A stretch of DNA of 64,000 bases from Marinimicrobium sp038419845 (GTDB lineage Bacteria > Pseudomonadota > Gammaproteobacteria > Pseudomonadales > Cellvibrionaceae), in assembly GCF_038419845.1 (NCBI RefSeq), contig NZ_JBCAQT010000013.1, forward strand, positions 1 to 64,000. The letters run 5' to 3'. The notes under the pieces were generated by a model. It was not told the DNA's origin, did no database searches, and saw only the letters and a list, made by a program, of their open reading frames with translations. Position 1 is the stretch's first letter. Every line of letters starts with the position of its first letter. Shown here in pieces: positions 33,324-42,809 of the stretch. A program made the translations under genes and the position numbers.

Positions 33324-33352
33324 TTGACGTCGGGGGTCCGCGTCATTACAAT
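33324..33352 (+). promoter_or_regulatory. Promoter of the rpsL-rpsG-fusA-tuf (str) operon
   Basis: -35 TTGACG (33324-33329), exact 17-bp spacer, -10 TACAAT (33347-33352), then discriminator GCGCCACC. That discriminator matches the one I remember from rRNA P1 promoters of E. coli, suggesting stringent/growth-rate control. Confidence 0.85.
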
Positions 33353-33451
33353 GCGCCACCCGCTTTTTCCAAAGTGGGGAGCGGTTTAAGCCGCTCTCTT
33401 TAATCAAGCCTTCGCTGAGAAGGTGTTTTAATACTTGTGGAGTTTATTTTC

Positions 33452-33823
33452 ATGGCAACGATCAACCAGTTGGTTCGTAAGCCGAGAAAACGCAGGGTTC
33501 AGAAGAGCGACGTTCCCGCTCTGCAAGCCAACCCTCAGAAGCGCGGCGTTTGCACCCGCGTTTACACCACCACGCCGAAGAAGCCCAACTCGGCGCTGCG
33601 GAAAGTTTGCCGCGTGCGTCTGACCAACGGCTTTGAAGTGTCGTCTTACATCGGTGGTGAAGGGCACAACTTGCAGGAGCACAGCGTTGTTCTGATTCGT
33701 GGCGGTCGTGTAAAGGACTTGCCCGGTGTGCGTTATCACACCGTGCGCGGTTCACTCGATACCTCCGGGGTCAACAACCGTCGTCAGGGCCGTTCCAAGT
33801 ACGGTACCAAGCGACCCAAGTAA
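33452..33823 (+). CDS. rpsL: 30S ribosomal protein S12
   Basis: Decoding-centre protein of the small subunit. 123 aa. ATG 33452 (MATINQLVRKPRKRR) is preferred over a GTG 15 bases upstream, because GGAG then sits at proper distance. K43 (TPKKPNS) and K88 (RVKDLPGV) are the unmutated residues linked with streptomycin sensitivity. Confidence 0.98.
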   Translation: MATINQLVRKPRKRRVQKSDVPALQANPQKRGVCTRVYTTTPKKPNSALRKVCRVRLTNGFEVSSYIGGEGHNLQEHSVVLIRGGRVKDLPGVRYHTVRGSLDTSGVNNRRQGRSKYGTKRPK

Positions 33824-33963
33824 CCCGAACCGGGTAGCCCCAGGGCTCCCCAGGGTTGCAATGCGTTTTCGGTGACGCCCCTTGGGGCGCGAACCGAGTA
33901 AGGCTAAGCGCAGCGGCCAGTCCGCTGGAGTCTTAGACAAATCCTGAAGAGAGGCTATTTAAG

Positions 33964-34434
33964 ATGCCAAGAAGAAGAGTTGTCGCCAAGCGCGAGATTC
34001 TGCCGGATCCCAAATACGGCAATGTGACGCTGGCGAAGTTTATGAACCACGTGATGGTTAGCGGTAAAAAGGCGGTGGCGGAGCGTATCGTATACGGCGC
34101 CCTTGAGTCTGTAGAGGCCAAGCTCAACCGTGATCCCGTCGAAGTGTTTGATGAGGCGCTGGATAACATCGCTCCGCTGGTGGAAGTGAAATCCCGCCGT
34201 GTGGGTGGTGCGACTTACCAGGTCCCGGTCGAAGTCCGTCCCAGTCGTCGCCACGCCCTGGCAATGCGCTGGCTGGTAGACTTCTCCCGCAACCGCAGTG
34301 AGAAGTCCATGCCCCAGCGTCTGGCCGGTGAGCTGATTGACGCCTCACAAGGCAAGGGCGCCGCGGTCAGAAAGCGTGAAGATGTCCACCGTATGGCCGA
34401 GGCCAACAAGGCCTTCTCGCACTACCGCTTCTAA
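33964..34434 (+). CDS. rpsG: 30S ribosomal protein S7
   Basis: Nucleates assembly of the 30S head and contacts E-site tRNA; in enterobacteria it represses the str operon. 156 aa. MPRRRVVAKREILPDPKYG is the standard N-terminus. 140 bases after rpsL, of which no part codes. Confidence 0.98.
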   Translation: MPRRRVVAKREILPDPKYGNVTLAKFMNHVMVSGKKAVAERIVYGALESVEAKLNRDPVEVFDEALDNIAPLVEVKSRRVGGATYQVPVEVRPSRRHALAMRWLVDFSRNRSEKSMPQRLAGELIDASQGKGAAVRKREDVHRMAEANKAFSHYRF

Positions 34435-34476
34435 GGCCGATCGACGCCAAAGCGCAGAGAAAGATGAGAGGGTGAG

Positions 34477-34498
34477 GGCAGCCGGAGGGCTGCCTTTT
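34477..34498 (+). terminator. Weak terminator/attenuator between rpsG and fusA
   Basis: GGCAGCC (34477-34483) and GGCTGCC (34488-34494) form a tight hairpin followed by TTTT. It is short, so partial read-through into fusA is expected. Confidence 0.6.
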
Positions 34499-34533
34499 CC
34501 CGTTTTGATGAATTAGCAATTGGGGATACAGTC

Positions 34534-36654
34534 GTGGCACGTAAAACTCCTATCGCACGCTACCGCAACATCGGTATCGTCGCCCACGTAGACGCGGGTA
34601 AGACCACCACTACCGAACGCGTCTTGTTCTACACCGGCCTTTCTCACAAAGTGGGTGAAGTTCACGACGGCGCCGCTACCATGGACTGGATGGAGCAGGA
34701 GCAGGAGCGTGGTATTACCATTACCTCTGCGGCGACTACCTGCTTCTGGCAGGGTATGGGCAAGCAGTTCGACGAGCACCGCATCAACATCATTGACACC
34801 CCCGGGCACGTTGACTTCACCATTGAAGTTGAGCGTTCGCTGCGGGTGCTTGATGGCGCGGTCGTGGTTCTGTGTGGCTCCTCCGGCGTCCAGCCGCAGA
34901 CCGAGACGGTCTGGCGTCAGGCCAACAAATACGAAGTGCCGCGCATGGTCTTCGTCAACAAGATGGACCGTACCGGCGCCAACTTCGAACGTGTGGTTGA
35001 GCAACTGAGAACCCGTCTCGGCGCCAACGCCGTGCCGCTGCAGATGACGATCGGCACCGAAGAAGACTTCAAAGGTGTGGTCGATCTGGTGGAAATGAAG
35101 GCGATTCTCTGGAATGAAGCGGATCTGGGCATGAGCTTCGATTACGCGGAAATTCCGGACGAGCTGAAAGACACGTGCGACAAAATGCGCGAGTACTTGA
35201 TGGAAGCGGCCGCCGAAGCCAATGAAGAGTTTATGGACAAATACCTCGAAGAGGGCGAGCTGACCAACGACGAAATCAAGGCCGGTATCCGTTCGCGCAC
35301 CCTCGCAAACGAAATCGTTCCGGTACTGGGCGGTTCAGCGTTCAAGAACAAAGGTGTTCAGGCCGTGCTGGATGCGGTGATCGAATACTTGCCCGCTCCC
35401 AACCAGGTTCGTCCGATTGAAGGTATCCTGGACGATGGCAAGGACACCGTTGAAACCCGCGAAGCGGATGACGACGCGCCCTTTGCCGCGCTGGCGTTCA
35501 AGATCGCGACTGACCCCTTTGTGGGCACTCTGACGTTCTTCCGCGTCTACTCGGGCAAGCTCAATTCGGGTGACCCGGTGTTCAACCCGGTCAAGAGCAA
35601 GAAAGAGCGTGTTGGCCGTATGGTGCAGATGCACTCGAACAACCGTGAGGAAATCAAAGAGGTGCTGTCGGGCGATATCGCGGCGGCTGTGGGTCTGAAA
35701 GACGTCACTACCGGTGACACTCTCTGTGACCCCAACCACGTGATCACCCTGGAGCGGATGGAGTTCCCGGATCCGGTTATCCACGTGGCGGTTGAGCCCA
35801 AGACCAAGGCAGACCAGGAAAAGATGGGCGTTGCGCTGGGCAAACTGGCCCAGGAAGACCCCTCATTCACCGTGAGAACGGATGAAGAGAGCGGCCAGAC
35901 CATCATCGGCGGTATGGGTGAGTTGCACCTGGACATCATTGTCGATCGTATGCGGCGTGAATTTAAAGTCGACGCCAATATCGGCAAGCCCCAGGTGGCT
36001 TACCGCGAAGCGATTCGCAACACCTGCGAAATCGAAGGCAAATTTGTGCGGCAATCCGGTGGCCGCGGTCAGTATGGCCACGTCTGGATCCGATTCACCG
36101 TGGGTGAAGATGAAGACGCCGAAGGTCTGGAGTTTTCCAACGAGATCGTTGGCGGCGCGGTACCCAAAGAATATATCCCTGCGGTACAGAAAGGTATCTC
36201 CGAGCAGATGCAGAATGGTGTTCTGGCCGGCTATCCGCTGCTGGGCCTGAAGGCAACTCTGTATGACGGCTCCTTCCACGATGTCGACTCCAACGAGATG
36301 GCGTTCAAAATCGCCGCCTCCATGGCGACCAAGAAACTTGCTCAGCAAGGTGGCGCCGTGCTGCTGGAGCCGGTCATGAAAGTGGAAGTGGTGACCCCGG
36401 AAGAGAACATGGGCGATGTGGTTGGTGATTTGAACCGTCGTCGCGGTATGATCCAGGGTATGGAAGATGGCGTCTCAGGCAAGACCATTAATGCTGAGGT
36501 GCCTCTGGCGGAGATGTTTGGGTATGCGACGGATCTGCGCTCGGCCACTCAGGGGCGAGCAACCTATGTCATGGAGTTCAAAGGCTACGCCGAAGCTCCA
36601 CGCAATATTGCCGACGAGGTCATTTCCAAGAGCAAAGTGGCCAAAGACGACTAA
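34534..36654 (+). CDS. fusA: Elongation factor G
   Basis: GTPase for ribosomal translocation and, with RRF, recycling. 706 aa (704 in E. coli). GTG start at 34534. P-loop AHVDAGKTTTTE, DTPGHVDF, NKMDR, then domains II-V with RGGRGQYGHV-like (SGGRGQYGHVWI). No second FusA copy is seen here. 35 bases before tuf copy 2. Confidence 0.99.
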   Translation: MARKTPIARYRNIGIVAHVDAGKTTTTERVLFYTGLSHKVGEVHDGAATMDWMEQEQERGITITSAATTCFWQGMGKQFDEHRINIIDTPGHVDFTIEVERSLRVLDGAVVVLCGSSGVQPQTETVWRQANKYEVPRMVFVNKMDRTGANFERVVEQLRTRLGANAVPLQMTIGTEEDFKGVVDLVEMKAILWNEADLGMSFDYAEIPDELKDTCDKMREYLMEAAAEANEEFMDKYLEEGELTNDEIKAGIRSRTLANEIVPVLGGSAFKNKGVQAVLDAVIEYLPAPNQVRPIEGILDDGKDTVETREADDDAPFAALAFKIATDPFVGTLTFFRVYSGKLNSGDPVFNPVKSKKERVGRMVQMHSNNREEIKEVLSGDIAAAVGLKDVTTGDTLCDPNHVITLERMEFPDPVIHVAVEPKTKADQEKMGVALGKLAQEDPSFTVRTDEESGQTIIGGMGELHLDIIVDRMRREFKVDANIGKPQVAYREAIRNTCEIEGKFVRQSGGRGQYGHVWIRFTVGEDEDAEGLEFSNEIVGGAVPKEYIPAVQKGISEQMQNGVLAGYPLLGLKATLYDGSFHDVDSNEMAFKIAASMATKKLAQQGGAVLLEPVMKVEVVTPEENMGDVVGDLNRRRGMIQGMEDGVSGKTINAEVPLAEMFGYATDLRSATQGRATYVMEFKGYAEAPRNIADEVISKSKVAKDD

Positions 36655-36689
36655 TTTCTGATTTGCATATAATTTAGAGGAACAAGATA

Positions 36690-37913
36690 GTGGCTAAAGC
36701 AAAGTTTGAACGCAGTAAGCCCCACGTCAATGTGGGCACCATCGGTCACGTAGACCACGGCAAAACCACTCTGACCGCGGCACTGACCCGCGTCTGTCAC
36801 GAAGTGTGGGGGTCGGGTTCGGCCATGGCTTTCGACGGTATTGATAATGCGCCGGAAGAGAAAGAGCGCGGCATCACCATTGCCACCTCCCACGTCGAGT
36901 ATGAGTCACCGACGCGTCACTACGCGCACGTTGACTGCCCGGGCCACGCCGACTATGTGAAGAACATGATCACCGGTGCCGCTCAGATGGACGGCGCGAT
37001 TCTGGTGTGTGGCGCGACTGACGGCCCCATGCCGCAGACTCGCGAGCACATCCTGCTGTCTCGCCAGGTGGGTGTACCCAAGATCGTTGTGTTCCTGAAC
37101 AAGGCAGACCTGCTGGCCGAAGACTGCGGCGGCGTGGGCACCGAAGAATACAACGAGATGCTCGAGCTGGTCGAAATGGAGCTGCGAGAGCTGCTCGAGA
37201 GCTACGAGTTTGCCGATGACACCCCGATCATCCCGGGCTCTGCCCTGATGGCTCTGAACGGCGAAGACGACAACGAGCTGGGCAGCACTGCTGTCAAGAA
37301 GCTGGTTGAGGCGCTGGACGAGTACATTCCGGAGCCCGAGCGCGCCATTGATCAGCCGTTCCTGATGCCGGTGGAAGACGTGTTCTCCATCTCCGGTCGC
37401 GGTACGGTTGTGACCGGTCGTGTAGAGCGCGGCGTGGTCAAAGTCGGCGAAGAGCTGGAAATCGTCGGTCTGAAAGACACCACCAAGACCGTTTGTACCG
37501 GTGTTGAGATGTTCCGCAAGATGCTGGACGAGGGTCGTGCCGGTGAGAACGTTGGTGTACTGCTGCGCGGTACCAAGCGTGACGAAGTTGAGCGTGGCCA
37601 GGTGCTGGCCAAGCCGGGTTCAGTGACCCCGCACGCCAAGTTCGAAGGCGAAGTGTACGTACTGTCCAAAGACGAAGGCGGCCGTCACACTCCGTTCTTC
37701 AAGGGCTACCGTCCGCAGTTCTACTTCCGTACCACTGACGTGACTGGCGCTTGCGAGCTGCCCGAAGGCGTTGAGATGGTCATGCCGGGCGACAACGTGA
37801 AAATGAGCGTGACTCTGATTCACCCGGTGGCGATGGAAGAAGGTCTGCGCTTTGCGGTCCGCGAAGGCGGTCGTACTGTCGGTGCCGGCGTGGTCTCCAA
37901 GATCGTCGAGTAA
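36690..37913 (+). CDS. tufA: Elongation factor Tu, copy 2
   Basis: Second EF-Tu gene, in the classical tufA place after fusA. 407 aa. GTG start at 36690 with TTTAGAGG upstream, whereas copy 1 starts with ATG. Bases 36795-37914 are identical to 19845-20964, while the first 105 bases differ at several sites. Protein differences are A4 and E7 only. Both copies look functional. Confidence 0.98.
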   Translation: MAKAKFERSKPHVNVGTIGHVDHGKTTLTAALTRVCHEVWGSGSAMAFDGIDNAPEEKERGITIATSHVEYESPTRHYAHVDCPGHADYVKNMITGAAQMDGAILVCGATDGPMPQTREHILLSRQVGVPKIVVFLNKADLLAEDCGGVGTEEYNEMLELVEMELRELLESYEFADDTPIIPGSALMALNGEDDNELGSTAVKKLVEALDEYIPEPERAIDQPFLMPVEDVFSISGRGTVVTGRVERGVVKVGEELEIVGLKDTTKTVCTGVEMFRKMLDEGRAGENVGVLLRGTKRDEVERGQVLAKPGSVTPHAKFEGEVYVLSKDEGGRHTPFFKGYRPQFYFRTTDVTGACELPEGVEMVMPGDNVKMSVTLIHPVAMEEGLRFAVREGGRTVGAGVVSKIVE

Positions 37914-37932
37914 ACGCCTACAGCGCCAAATG

Positions 37933-37958
37933 AGGGCCTCTCACGGGGCCCTTTTTTT
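37933..37958 (+). terminator. Terminator of the str operon
   Basis: AGGGCC (37933-37938) and GGCCCT (37947-37952) close an 8-nt loop and are followed by a T run. Ends the rpsL-tuf transcript before the S10 operon promoter. Confidence 0.85.
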
Positions 37959-38067
37959 GTGCTCCGGACGGAGGTGGTCGTTTTTGCCTCCGTTTGGGCA
38001 GATAAGTTATTGATTTTTAAGGTTTTGGCGGTTTGCAGGGATTTTTGCATTATCTCCGGGTTTTCCC

Positions 38068-38096
38068 TTGACAGGAGTAGGGTCCGCCATTAGAAT
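38068..38096 (+). promoter_or_regulatory. Promoter of the S10 operon
   Basis: Consensus -35 TTGACA (38068-38073), 17-bp spacer, -10 TAGAAT (38091-38096), then TGCGCCTCC. The leader to rpsJ is only about 90 nt, shorter than the L4-regulated leader of E. coli. Confidence 0.88.
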
Positions 38097-38191
38097 TGCG
38101 CCTCCATTTTGCAGGGACTCAACGAGCCGAGCTCGCGAGCCACAGCCAATTTGGATAGTTCTTTAAAGTTTATTACTGGAGTTTGGTTCAC

Positions 38192-38503
38192 ATGCAGAAT
38201 CAACGCATTCGGATTCGCCTGAAGGCTTTTGATCACAAGCTCATCGATGCTTCTACCCAGGAGATCGTTGAGACCGCAAAGCGCACAGGCGCACAAGTCC
38301 GTGGCCCGATTCCGCTGCCGACTCGCAAAGAGCGCTTCACTGTATTGATTTCTCCGCACGTCAACAAAGACGCGCGCGATCAGTACGAGATTCGGACACA
38401 CAAGCGTTTGCTCGATATCGTTGAGCCTACTGAGAAAACTGTTGACGCCCTGATGAAGCTGGATCTGGCTGCGGGTGTTGAGGTTCAAATTAGTCTCGGC
38501 TAA
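38192..38503 (+). CDS. rpsJ: 30S ribosomal protein S10 / NusE
   Basis: Head protein of the 30S subunit and partner of NusG/NusB in antitermination. 103 aa, as in E. coli, when started at ATG 38192 (MQNQRIRIRLKAFDHKLID). The open frame has one earlier start nine bases upstream that would add non-conserved residues. First gene of an 11-gene run in standard order. Confidence 0.98.
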   Translation: MQNQRIRIRLKAFDHKLIDASTQEIVETAKRTGAQVRGPIPLPTRKERFTVLISPHVNKDARDQYEIRTHKRLLDIVEPTEKTVDALMKLDLAAGVEVQISLG

Positions 38504-38602
38504 AACAAGTAAATGTCACGCCGGCTTCGGTCGGCCTTGTGTAACGCTCTGAAATGGGCGGCCATAGCGGGTAAAAGCCCCGTACACTGAGAGGTTAGCA
38601 AC

Positions 38603-39247
38603 ATGACGATTGGTATTGTCGGCCGCAAGAGCGGCATGACTCGTATATTTACCGATGATGGTGTTTCCATTCCTGTATCCGTGATTGAGGTCTCTCCCAA
38701 TCGCGTCACCCAGGTGAAGAATGTAGAAACCGACGGTTACTCTGCTGTGCAGGTCACCGTAGGGTCTCGTCGCGCCTCACGTGTTACCAAAGCCCAGGCG
38801 GGCCACTATGCCAAGGCAAATGCCGAAGCCGGACGTGGTTTGTGGGAATTGCGTAACAACACTCAAGAAACTTTCGAAGTTGGTGCAGAGATCTCGGTCG
38901 ATACCTTTGAGGTAGGCCAGATGATCGATGTCACCGGCACCTCCAAAGGTAAGGGTTTCGCCGGTACCGTTAAGCGTTGGAATTTTTCCATGCAAGACGC
39001 CACTCACGGCAACTCACTTTCTCACCGTGCACCCGGCTCCATCGGACAATGTCAGACCCCGGGTCGCGTCTTTAAGGGCAAAAAGATGTCTGGTCACATG
39101 GGTTCCGAGCAGGTTACTGTTCAGAATCTGCAGGTGGTCAGGGTCGATGCTGAGCGCAATCTGCTGCTGGTCAAGGGCGCCATTCCCGGAGCTCCGGGCG
39201 GTGACGTGATTGTTCGTCCCGCAGTTAAAGCGCGCAGTAACGGTTAA
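38603..39247 (+). CDS. rplC: 50S ribosomal protein L3
   Basis: Early assembly protein near the peptidyl transferase centre. 214 aa (209 in E. coli). ATG 38603 with AGAGG. FAGTVKRWNFSMQDATHGNSLSHR contains the conserved loop; the Gln methylated by PrmB in relatives lies in this neighbourhood (IGQCQTPGRV). Confidence 0.98.
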   Translation: MTIGIVGRKSGMTRIFTDDGVSIPVSVIEVSPNRVTQVKNVETDGYSAVQVTVGSRRASRVTKAQAGHYAKANAEAGRGLWELRNNTQETFEVGAEISVDTFEVGQMIDVTGTSKGKGFAGTVKRWNFSMQDATHGNSLSHRAPGSIGQCQTPGRVFKGKKMSGHMGSEQVTVQNLQVVRVDAERNLLLVKGAIPGAPGGDVIVRPAVKARSNG

Positions 39248-39266
39248 TGTCCGAGGGGAAACGACC

Positions 39267-39881
39267 ATGGAATTGAATATTGTAAAACCCGATGGTGCCA
39301 ACGATACGATGAACGTATCCGAGGTGGCGTTTGGTAAAGAGTTTAATCAAGACCTGGTGCACCAGGCGGTAGTCGCCTTCCTGGCGGGTGCTCGTCAGGG
39401 GACCAAGGCACAGAAAACCCGCTCGGAAGTATCCGGCGGTGGCAAGAAGCCCTGGCGCCAGAAAGGCACCGGTCGCGCTCGTGCCGGCACCATCCGCAGC
39501 CCGATCTGGCGCTCCGGTGGTAAGGCATTCGCTGCCAAGCCGCGTAACTTCGAGCAGAAGCTGAACAAGAAGATGTACCGCGCTGCGTTGCGTTGCATCC
39601 TTTCCGAGCTGAATCGCCAGGAGCGTTTGGTGGTGGTGGAAGACTTCAATGTCGACGGCCCCAAAACCAAGAATCTCGTTCAGAAGCTGGCTCAGTACGA
39701 CTTGTCCGAAGCGTTGATTGTGACCGAAGAGCTCAATGAGAACCTGTATCTCGCCTCGCGTAACCTGCACAAAGTTGATGTGCGCGATGTTCAGGGTGTA
39801 GATCCGGTGGCCCTGATTGGATTTGACAAGGTTGTGATTACTGTTCCGGCTCTGAAAAAGTTCGAGGAGATCCTGGGATGA
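39267..39881 (+). CDS. rplD: 50S ribosomal protein L4
   Basis: Lines the peptide exit tunnel; in enterobacteria it autoregulates the S10 operon. 204 aa from ATG 39267 (MELNIVKPDGA); the longer open frame runs back into rplC. The tunnel loop KTRSEVSGGGKKPWRQKGTG is intact. Stop overlaps the rplW start by 4 bases. Confidence 0.98.
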   Translation: MELNIVKPDGANDTMNVSEVAFGKEFNQDLVHQAVVAFLAGARQGTKAQKTRSEVSGGGKKPWRQKGTGRARAGTIRSPIWRSGGKAFAAKPRNFEQKLNKKMYRAALRCILSELNRQERLVVVEDFNVDGPKTKNLVQKLAQYDLSEALIVTEELNENLYLASRNLHKVDVRDVQGVDPVALIGFDKVVITVPALKKFEEILG

Positions 39882-40174
39882 ACCAAGAGCGAATCTACAA
39901 AGTCTTGCTGGGACCGGTAGTGTCCGAAAAGTCTGCGATGGCGGGCGAGAATGGCAACCAGGTGGTGTTTAAAGTATCCACCGACGCCAGCAAGCTGGAA
40001 ATTAAAGCGGCCGTACAGGCGCTGTTTGATGTCAAAGTCGAGGCCGTTCGCACCATGAACGTCAAGGGTAAGACCCGTCGCACTCGGTTTGGTATCGGCA
40101 AGCGCAATGACTGGAAGAAGGCCTACGTTCGTCTCGAGCAAGGTCAGGATATCGACTTTGCGGTAGCTGAGTAA
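39878..40174 (+). CDS. rplW: 50S ribosomal protein L23
   Basis: Docking site for trigger factor and SRP at the tunnel exit. 98 aa. N-terminal RIYKVLLGPVVSEKSAM and the conserved MNVKGKTRRTRFGIGKRNDWKKAYV near the C-terminus. ATGA overlap with rplD; 13 bases before rplB. Confidence 0.98.
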   Translation: MNQERIYKVLLGPVVSEKSAMAGENGNQVVFKVSTDASKLEIKAAVQALFDVKVEAVRTMNVKGKTRRTRFGIGKRNDWKKAYVRLEQGQDIDFAVAE

Positions 40175-40187
40175 GAGGATTGTTGCA

Positions 40188-41015
40188 ATGCCTATTGTAA
40201 AACGTAAACCAACCTCTCCCGGTCGCCGCTTTGTAGTAAGTGTCGTTAACCCGGAGTTGCACAAAGGCGCGCCGTATGCCCCTTTGTTGGAAAAGAAATC
40301 AAAGAGCGGTGGTCGTAACAGCGGCGGTCGCATTACCACTCGCCACATTGGTGGTGGTCACAAGCAGCACTACCGTGTAATTGATTTTCGGCGCAATAAA
40401 GATGGCGTGCCGGCAACCGTTGAGCGGTTGGAGTACGATCCCAATCGTACCGCCTACATTGCACTGGTCTGTTATGCCGATGGTGAGCGTCGCTACATTA
40501 TCGCTCCCAAAGGTCTGAAAGCCGGCGACAAGATCATGTCCGGTGATGCCGCAGCCATCAAGGTTGGTAATGCTCTGCCTTTGCGCAACATTCCCGTCGG
40601 TAGCACCGTTCACTGTGTTGAGCTCAAGCCGGAGAAGGGTGCTCAAGTAGCCCGGTCCGCCGGTGCTTCGGTTCAGCTGGTTGCACGTGATGGTACCTAT
40701 GCGACGCTGCGTTTGCGCAGCGGTGAGACCCGTCGGGTTCTGGTTAACTGTCGTGCCACTCTGGGCGAAGTTTCCAACAGTGAGCACAGCTTGCGTTCAC
40801 TGGGCAAAGCTGGCGCCAAGCGCTGGCGCGGTGTTCGCCCGACCGTTCGCGGTGTGGCAATGAACCCGGTAGATCACCCGCATGGTGGTGGTGAAGGTCG
40901 TACCTCTGGTGGTCGTCACCCGGTCAGTCCCTGGGGCATGCCTACCAAGGGTTACAAGACGCGCAAAAACAAGCGCACTACTAAGATGATTGTTCGTAGT
41001 CGCAGTAAGCGGTAA
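40188..41015 (+). CDS. rplB: 50S ribosomal protein L2
   Basis: Large-subunit protein required for subunit joining and peptidyl transfer. 275 aa (273 in E. coli). The essential histidine motif VDHPHGGGEGRTSGGRHPVSPWG begins near residue 227. MPIVKRKPTSPGRRFVV at the N-terminus. ATG 40188. Confidence 0.98.
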   Translation: MPIVKRKPTSPGRRFVVSVVNPELHKGAPYAPLLEKKSKSGGRNSGGRITTRHIGGGHKQHYRVIDFRRNKDGVPATVERLEYDPNRTAYIALVCYADGERRYIIAPKGLKAGDKIMSGDAAAIKVGNALPLRNIPVGSTVHCVELKPEKGAQVARSAGASVQLVARDGTYATLRLRSGETRRVLVNCRATLGEVSNSEHSLRSLGKAGAKRWRGVRPTVRGVAMNPVDHPHGGGEGRTSGGRHPVSPWGMPTKGYKTRKNKRTTKMIVRSRSKR

Positions 41016-41048
41016 ACGATAAATCAATAGCTGAAAGAGGAAGCAACA

Positions 41049-41327
41049 GTGCCACGTTCACTGAAGAAAGGTCCTTTTATCGATCTTCACCTCATTAAGA
41101 AGGTCGAAACAGCGATCGAAAACAATGATCGTCGTCCAATCAAAACCTGGTCGCGGCGCTCGATGGTCATGCCGGAAATGATCGGCTTGACCCTGGCGGT
41201 ACACAATGGTCGTCAGCACGTGCCCGTTCTGGTCAACGAAGAGATGGTTGGACACAAACTTGGCGAGTTTGCGGCTACCCGCACCTATCGCGGTCACGTT
41301 GCAGACAAAAAAGCGAAAAAGCGCTAA
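41049..41327 (+). CDS. rpsS: 30S ribosomal protein S19
   Basis: Head protein touching the subunit bridge to L5. 92 aa, same length as in E. coli. GTG start at 41049 with AGAGGAAG upstream; PRSLKKGPFIDLHL follows at once. TWSRRSMVMPEMIGLT and NGRQHVPV are diagnostic. Confidence 0.98.
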   Translation: MPRSLKKGPFIDLHLIKKVETAIENNDRRPIKTWSRRSMVMPEMIGLTLAVHNGRQHVPVLVNEEMVGHKLGEFAATRTYRGHVADKKAKKR

Positions 41328-41356
41328 GCGCTAACTAGTGCCTACGAGGTAACACG

Positions 41357-41689
41357 ATGGAAGTAGCAGCAAAATTAAGCGGTGCTCGTCTGTCGGCGCA
41401 AAAAGCGCGCTTGGTAGCCGATCAGGTCCGCGGTAAAGGCGTCGAAGAGGCATTGGACCTCCTGGCGTTCAGCCCCAAGAAAGGCGCCGCGCTTATCAAG
41501 AAAGTGCTGGAGTCCGCAATTGCGAACGCCGAACACAACGAAGGCGCCGACGTCGATGAACTGAAAGTATCCACAATTTTTGTGGATGAGGGTTTGCGCA
41601 TGAAGCGTATCAAGCCTCGCGCGAAAGGCCGTGCAGATCGCATCCTTAAGCGCACTTGTCATATCACCGTAAAAGTAGCCGACCAGTAA
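41357..41689 (+). CDS. rplV: 50S ribosomal protein L22
   Basis: Its long beta-hairpin narrows the exit tunnel near the macrolide site. 110 aa, as in E. coli. The hairpin region FVDEGLRMKRIKPRAKGRADRI shows no insertion or deletion. ATG 41357 with CGAGGT upstream. Confidence 0.98.
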   Translation: MEVAAKLSGARLSAQKARLVADQVRGKGVEEALDLLAFSPKKGAALIKKVLESAIANAEHNEGADVDELKVSTIFVDEGLRMKRIKPRAKGRADRILKRTCHITVKVADQ

Positions 41690-41702
41690 GAGAGCAGGCG
41701 TT

Positions 41703-42383
41703 ATGGGTCATAAAGTAAATCCGACAGGTATTCGTCTGGGTATCGTCAAAAAGCATACCTCAGTGTGGTATGCCGGTGGCAACCAGTACGCAGACAAACT
41801 CAACAATGATTTGGCAGTGCGTTCCTATATAAAGGACAAATTGTCCAGCGCTTCTGTGAGCCGTGTTGATATTGAGCGTCCCGCTAATACGGCACGCATC
41901 ACCATTCACACTGCCCGTCCAGGGATTGTGATCGGTAAGAAAGGCGAGGATGTTGATCGTCTGCGTGCCGAAGTGAGCGAGCGTATGGGTGTGCCCGTGC
42001 ACATCAACATTGAAGAGATCCGCAAGCCTGATCTGGATGCTTCATTGGTGGCTCAGAACGTCGCTCAGCAGCTGGAGCGTCGCGTGATGTTCCGCCGTGC
42101 CATGAAGCGTGCCGTGCAGAACGCCATGCGTCAGGGTGCGGAAGGTATCAAGATCCAGGTGGGTGGCCGCCTGGGGGGTGCCGAGATCGCTCGTAGCGAG
42201 TGGTACCGTGAAGGTCGTGTGCCGTTGCACACACTGCGTGCGAATATCGACTACGCAGGGGCCGAAGCGGCAACGACCTACGGCATCATCGGTGTGAAAG
42301 TGTGGATTTTCAAGGGTGAAGTGATCGGCGATATTGACGAAGCTGAAGCTGCACCTAAGAAAAAAGGCTCAAAGTCCAAGTAA
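41703..42383 (+). CDS. rpsC: 30S ribosomal protein S3
   Basis: Part of the mRNA entry tunnel and helicase. 226 aa. KH domain with GIVIGKKGEDVDRLR; MGHKVNPTGIRLGI at the N-terminus. C-terminal tail is slightly shorter than in E. coli (233). 13 bases after rplV. Confidence 0.98.
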   Translation: MGHKVNPTGIRLGIVKKHTSVWYAGGNQYADKLNNDLAVRSYIKDKLSSASVSRVDIERPANTARITIHTARPGIVIGKKGEDVDRLRAEVSERMGVPVHINIEEIRKPDLDASLVAQNVAQQLERRVMFRRAMKRAVQNAMRQGAEGIKIQVGGRLGGAEIARSEWYREGRVPLHTLRANIDYAGAEAATTYGIIGVKVWIFKGEVIGDIDEAEAAPKKKGSKSK

Positions 42384-42395
42384 GGGGTACGCAAG

Positions 42396-42809
42396 ATGCT
42401 GCAACCAAAGCGTACGAAGTTTCGCAAGCAAATGAAGGGCCGCAATCGCGGTCTGGCCCATAGGGGCGCCAAGGTAAGCTTTGGTGATTTTGGCTTGAAA
42501 GCTACAGGTCGCGGTCGCATTACAGCTCGCCAAATCGAGGCAGCCCGTCGTGCGATGACTCGTCACATTAAACGTGGCGGTAAAATCTGGATTCGCGTGT
42601 TTCCAGATAAGCCCATTACTGAAAAGCCCCTGGAAGTGCGTCAGGGTAAAGGTAAGGGTAACGTGGAATATTGGGTGGCTCAGATCCGTCCTGGCAAGGT
42701 TCTCTACGAGATGGACGGTGTGAGTGAAGAACTGGCTCGTGAAGCCTTCGCACTGGCCGCGGCCAAGTTGCCTATTACAACAACTTTCGTAAAACGTTCG
42801 GTGATGTGA
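42396..42809 (+). CDS. rplP: 50S ribosomal protein L16
   Basis: Positions A-site tRNA near the peptidyl transferase centre. 137 aa. MLQPKRTKFRKQMKGRNRG start; KGKGNVEYWVAQIRPGKVLYE mid-protein. Its stop codon shares one base with the rpmC start (TGATG). Confidence 0.98.
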   Translation: MLQPKRTKFRKQMKGRNRGLAHRGAKVSFGDFGLKATGRGRITARQIEAARRAMTRHIKRGGKIWIRVFPDKPITEKPLEVRQGKGKGNVEYWVAQIRPGKVLYEMDGVSEELAREAFALAAAKLPITTTFVKRSVM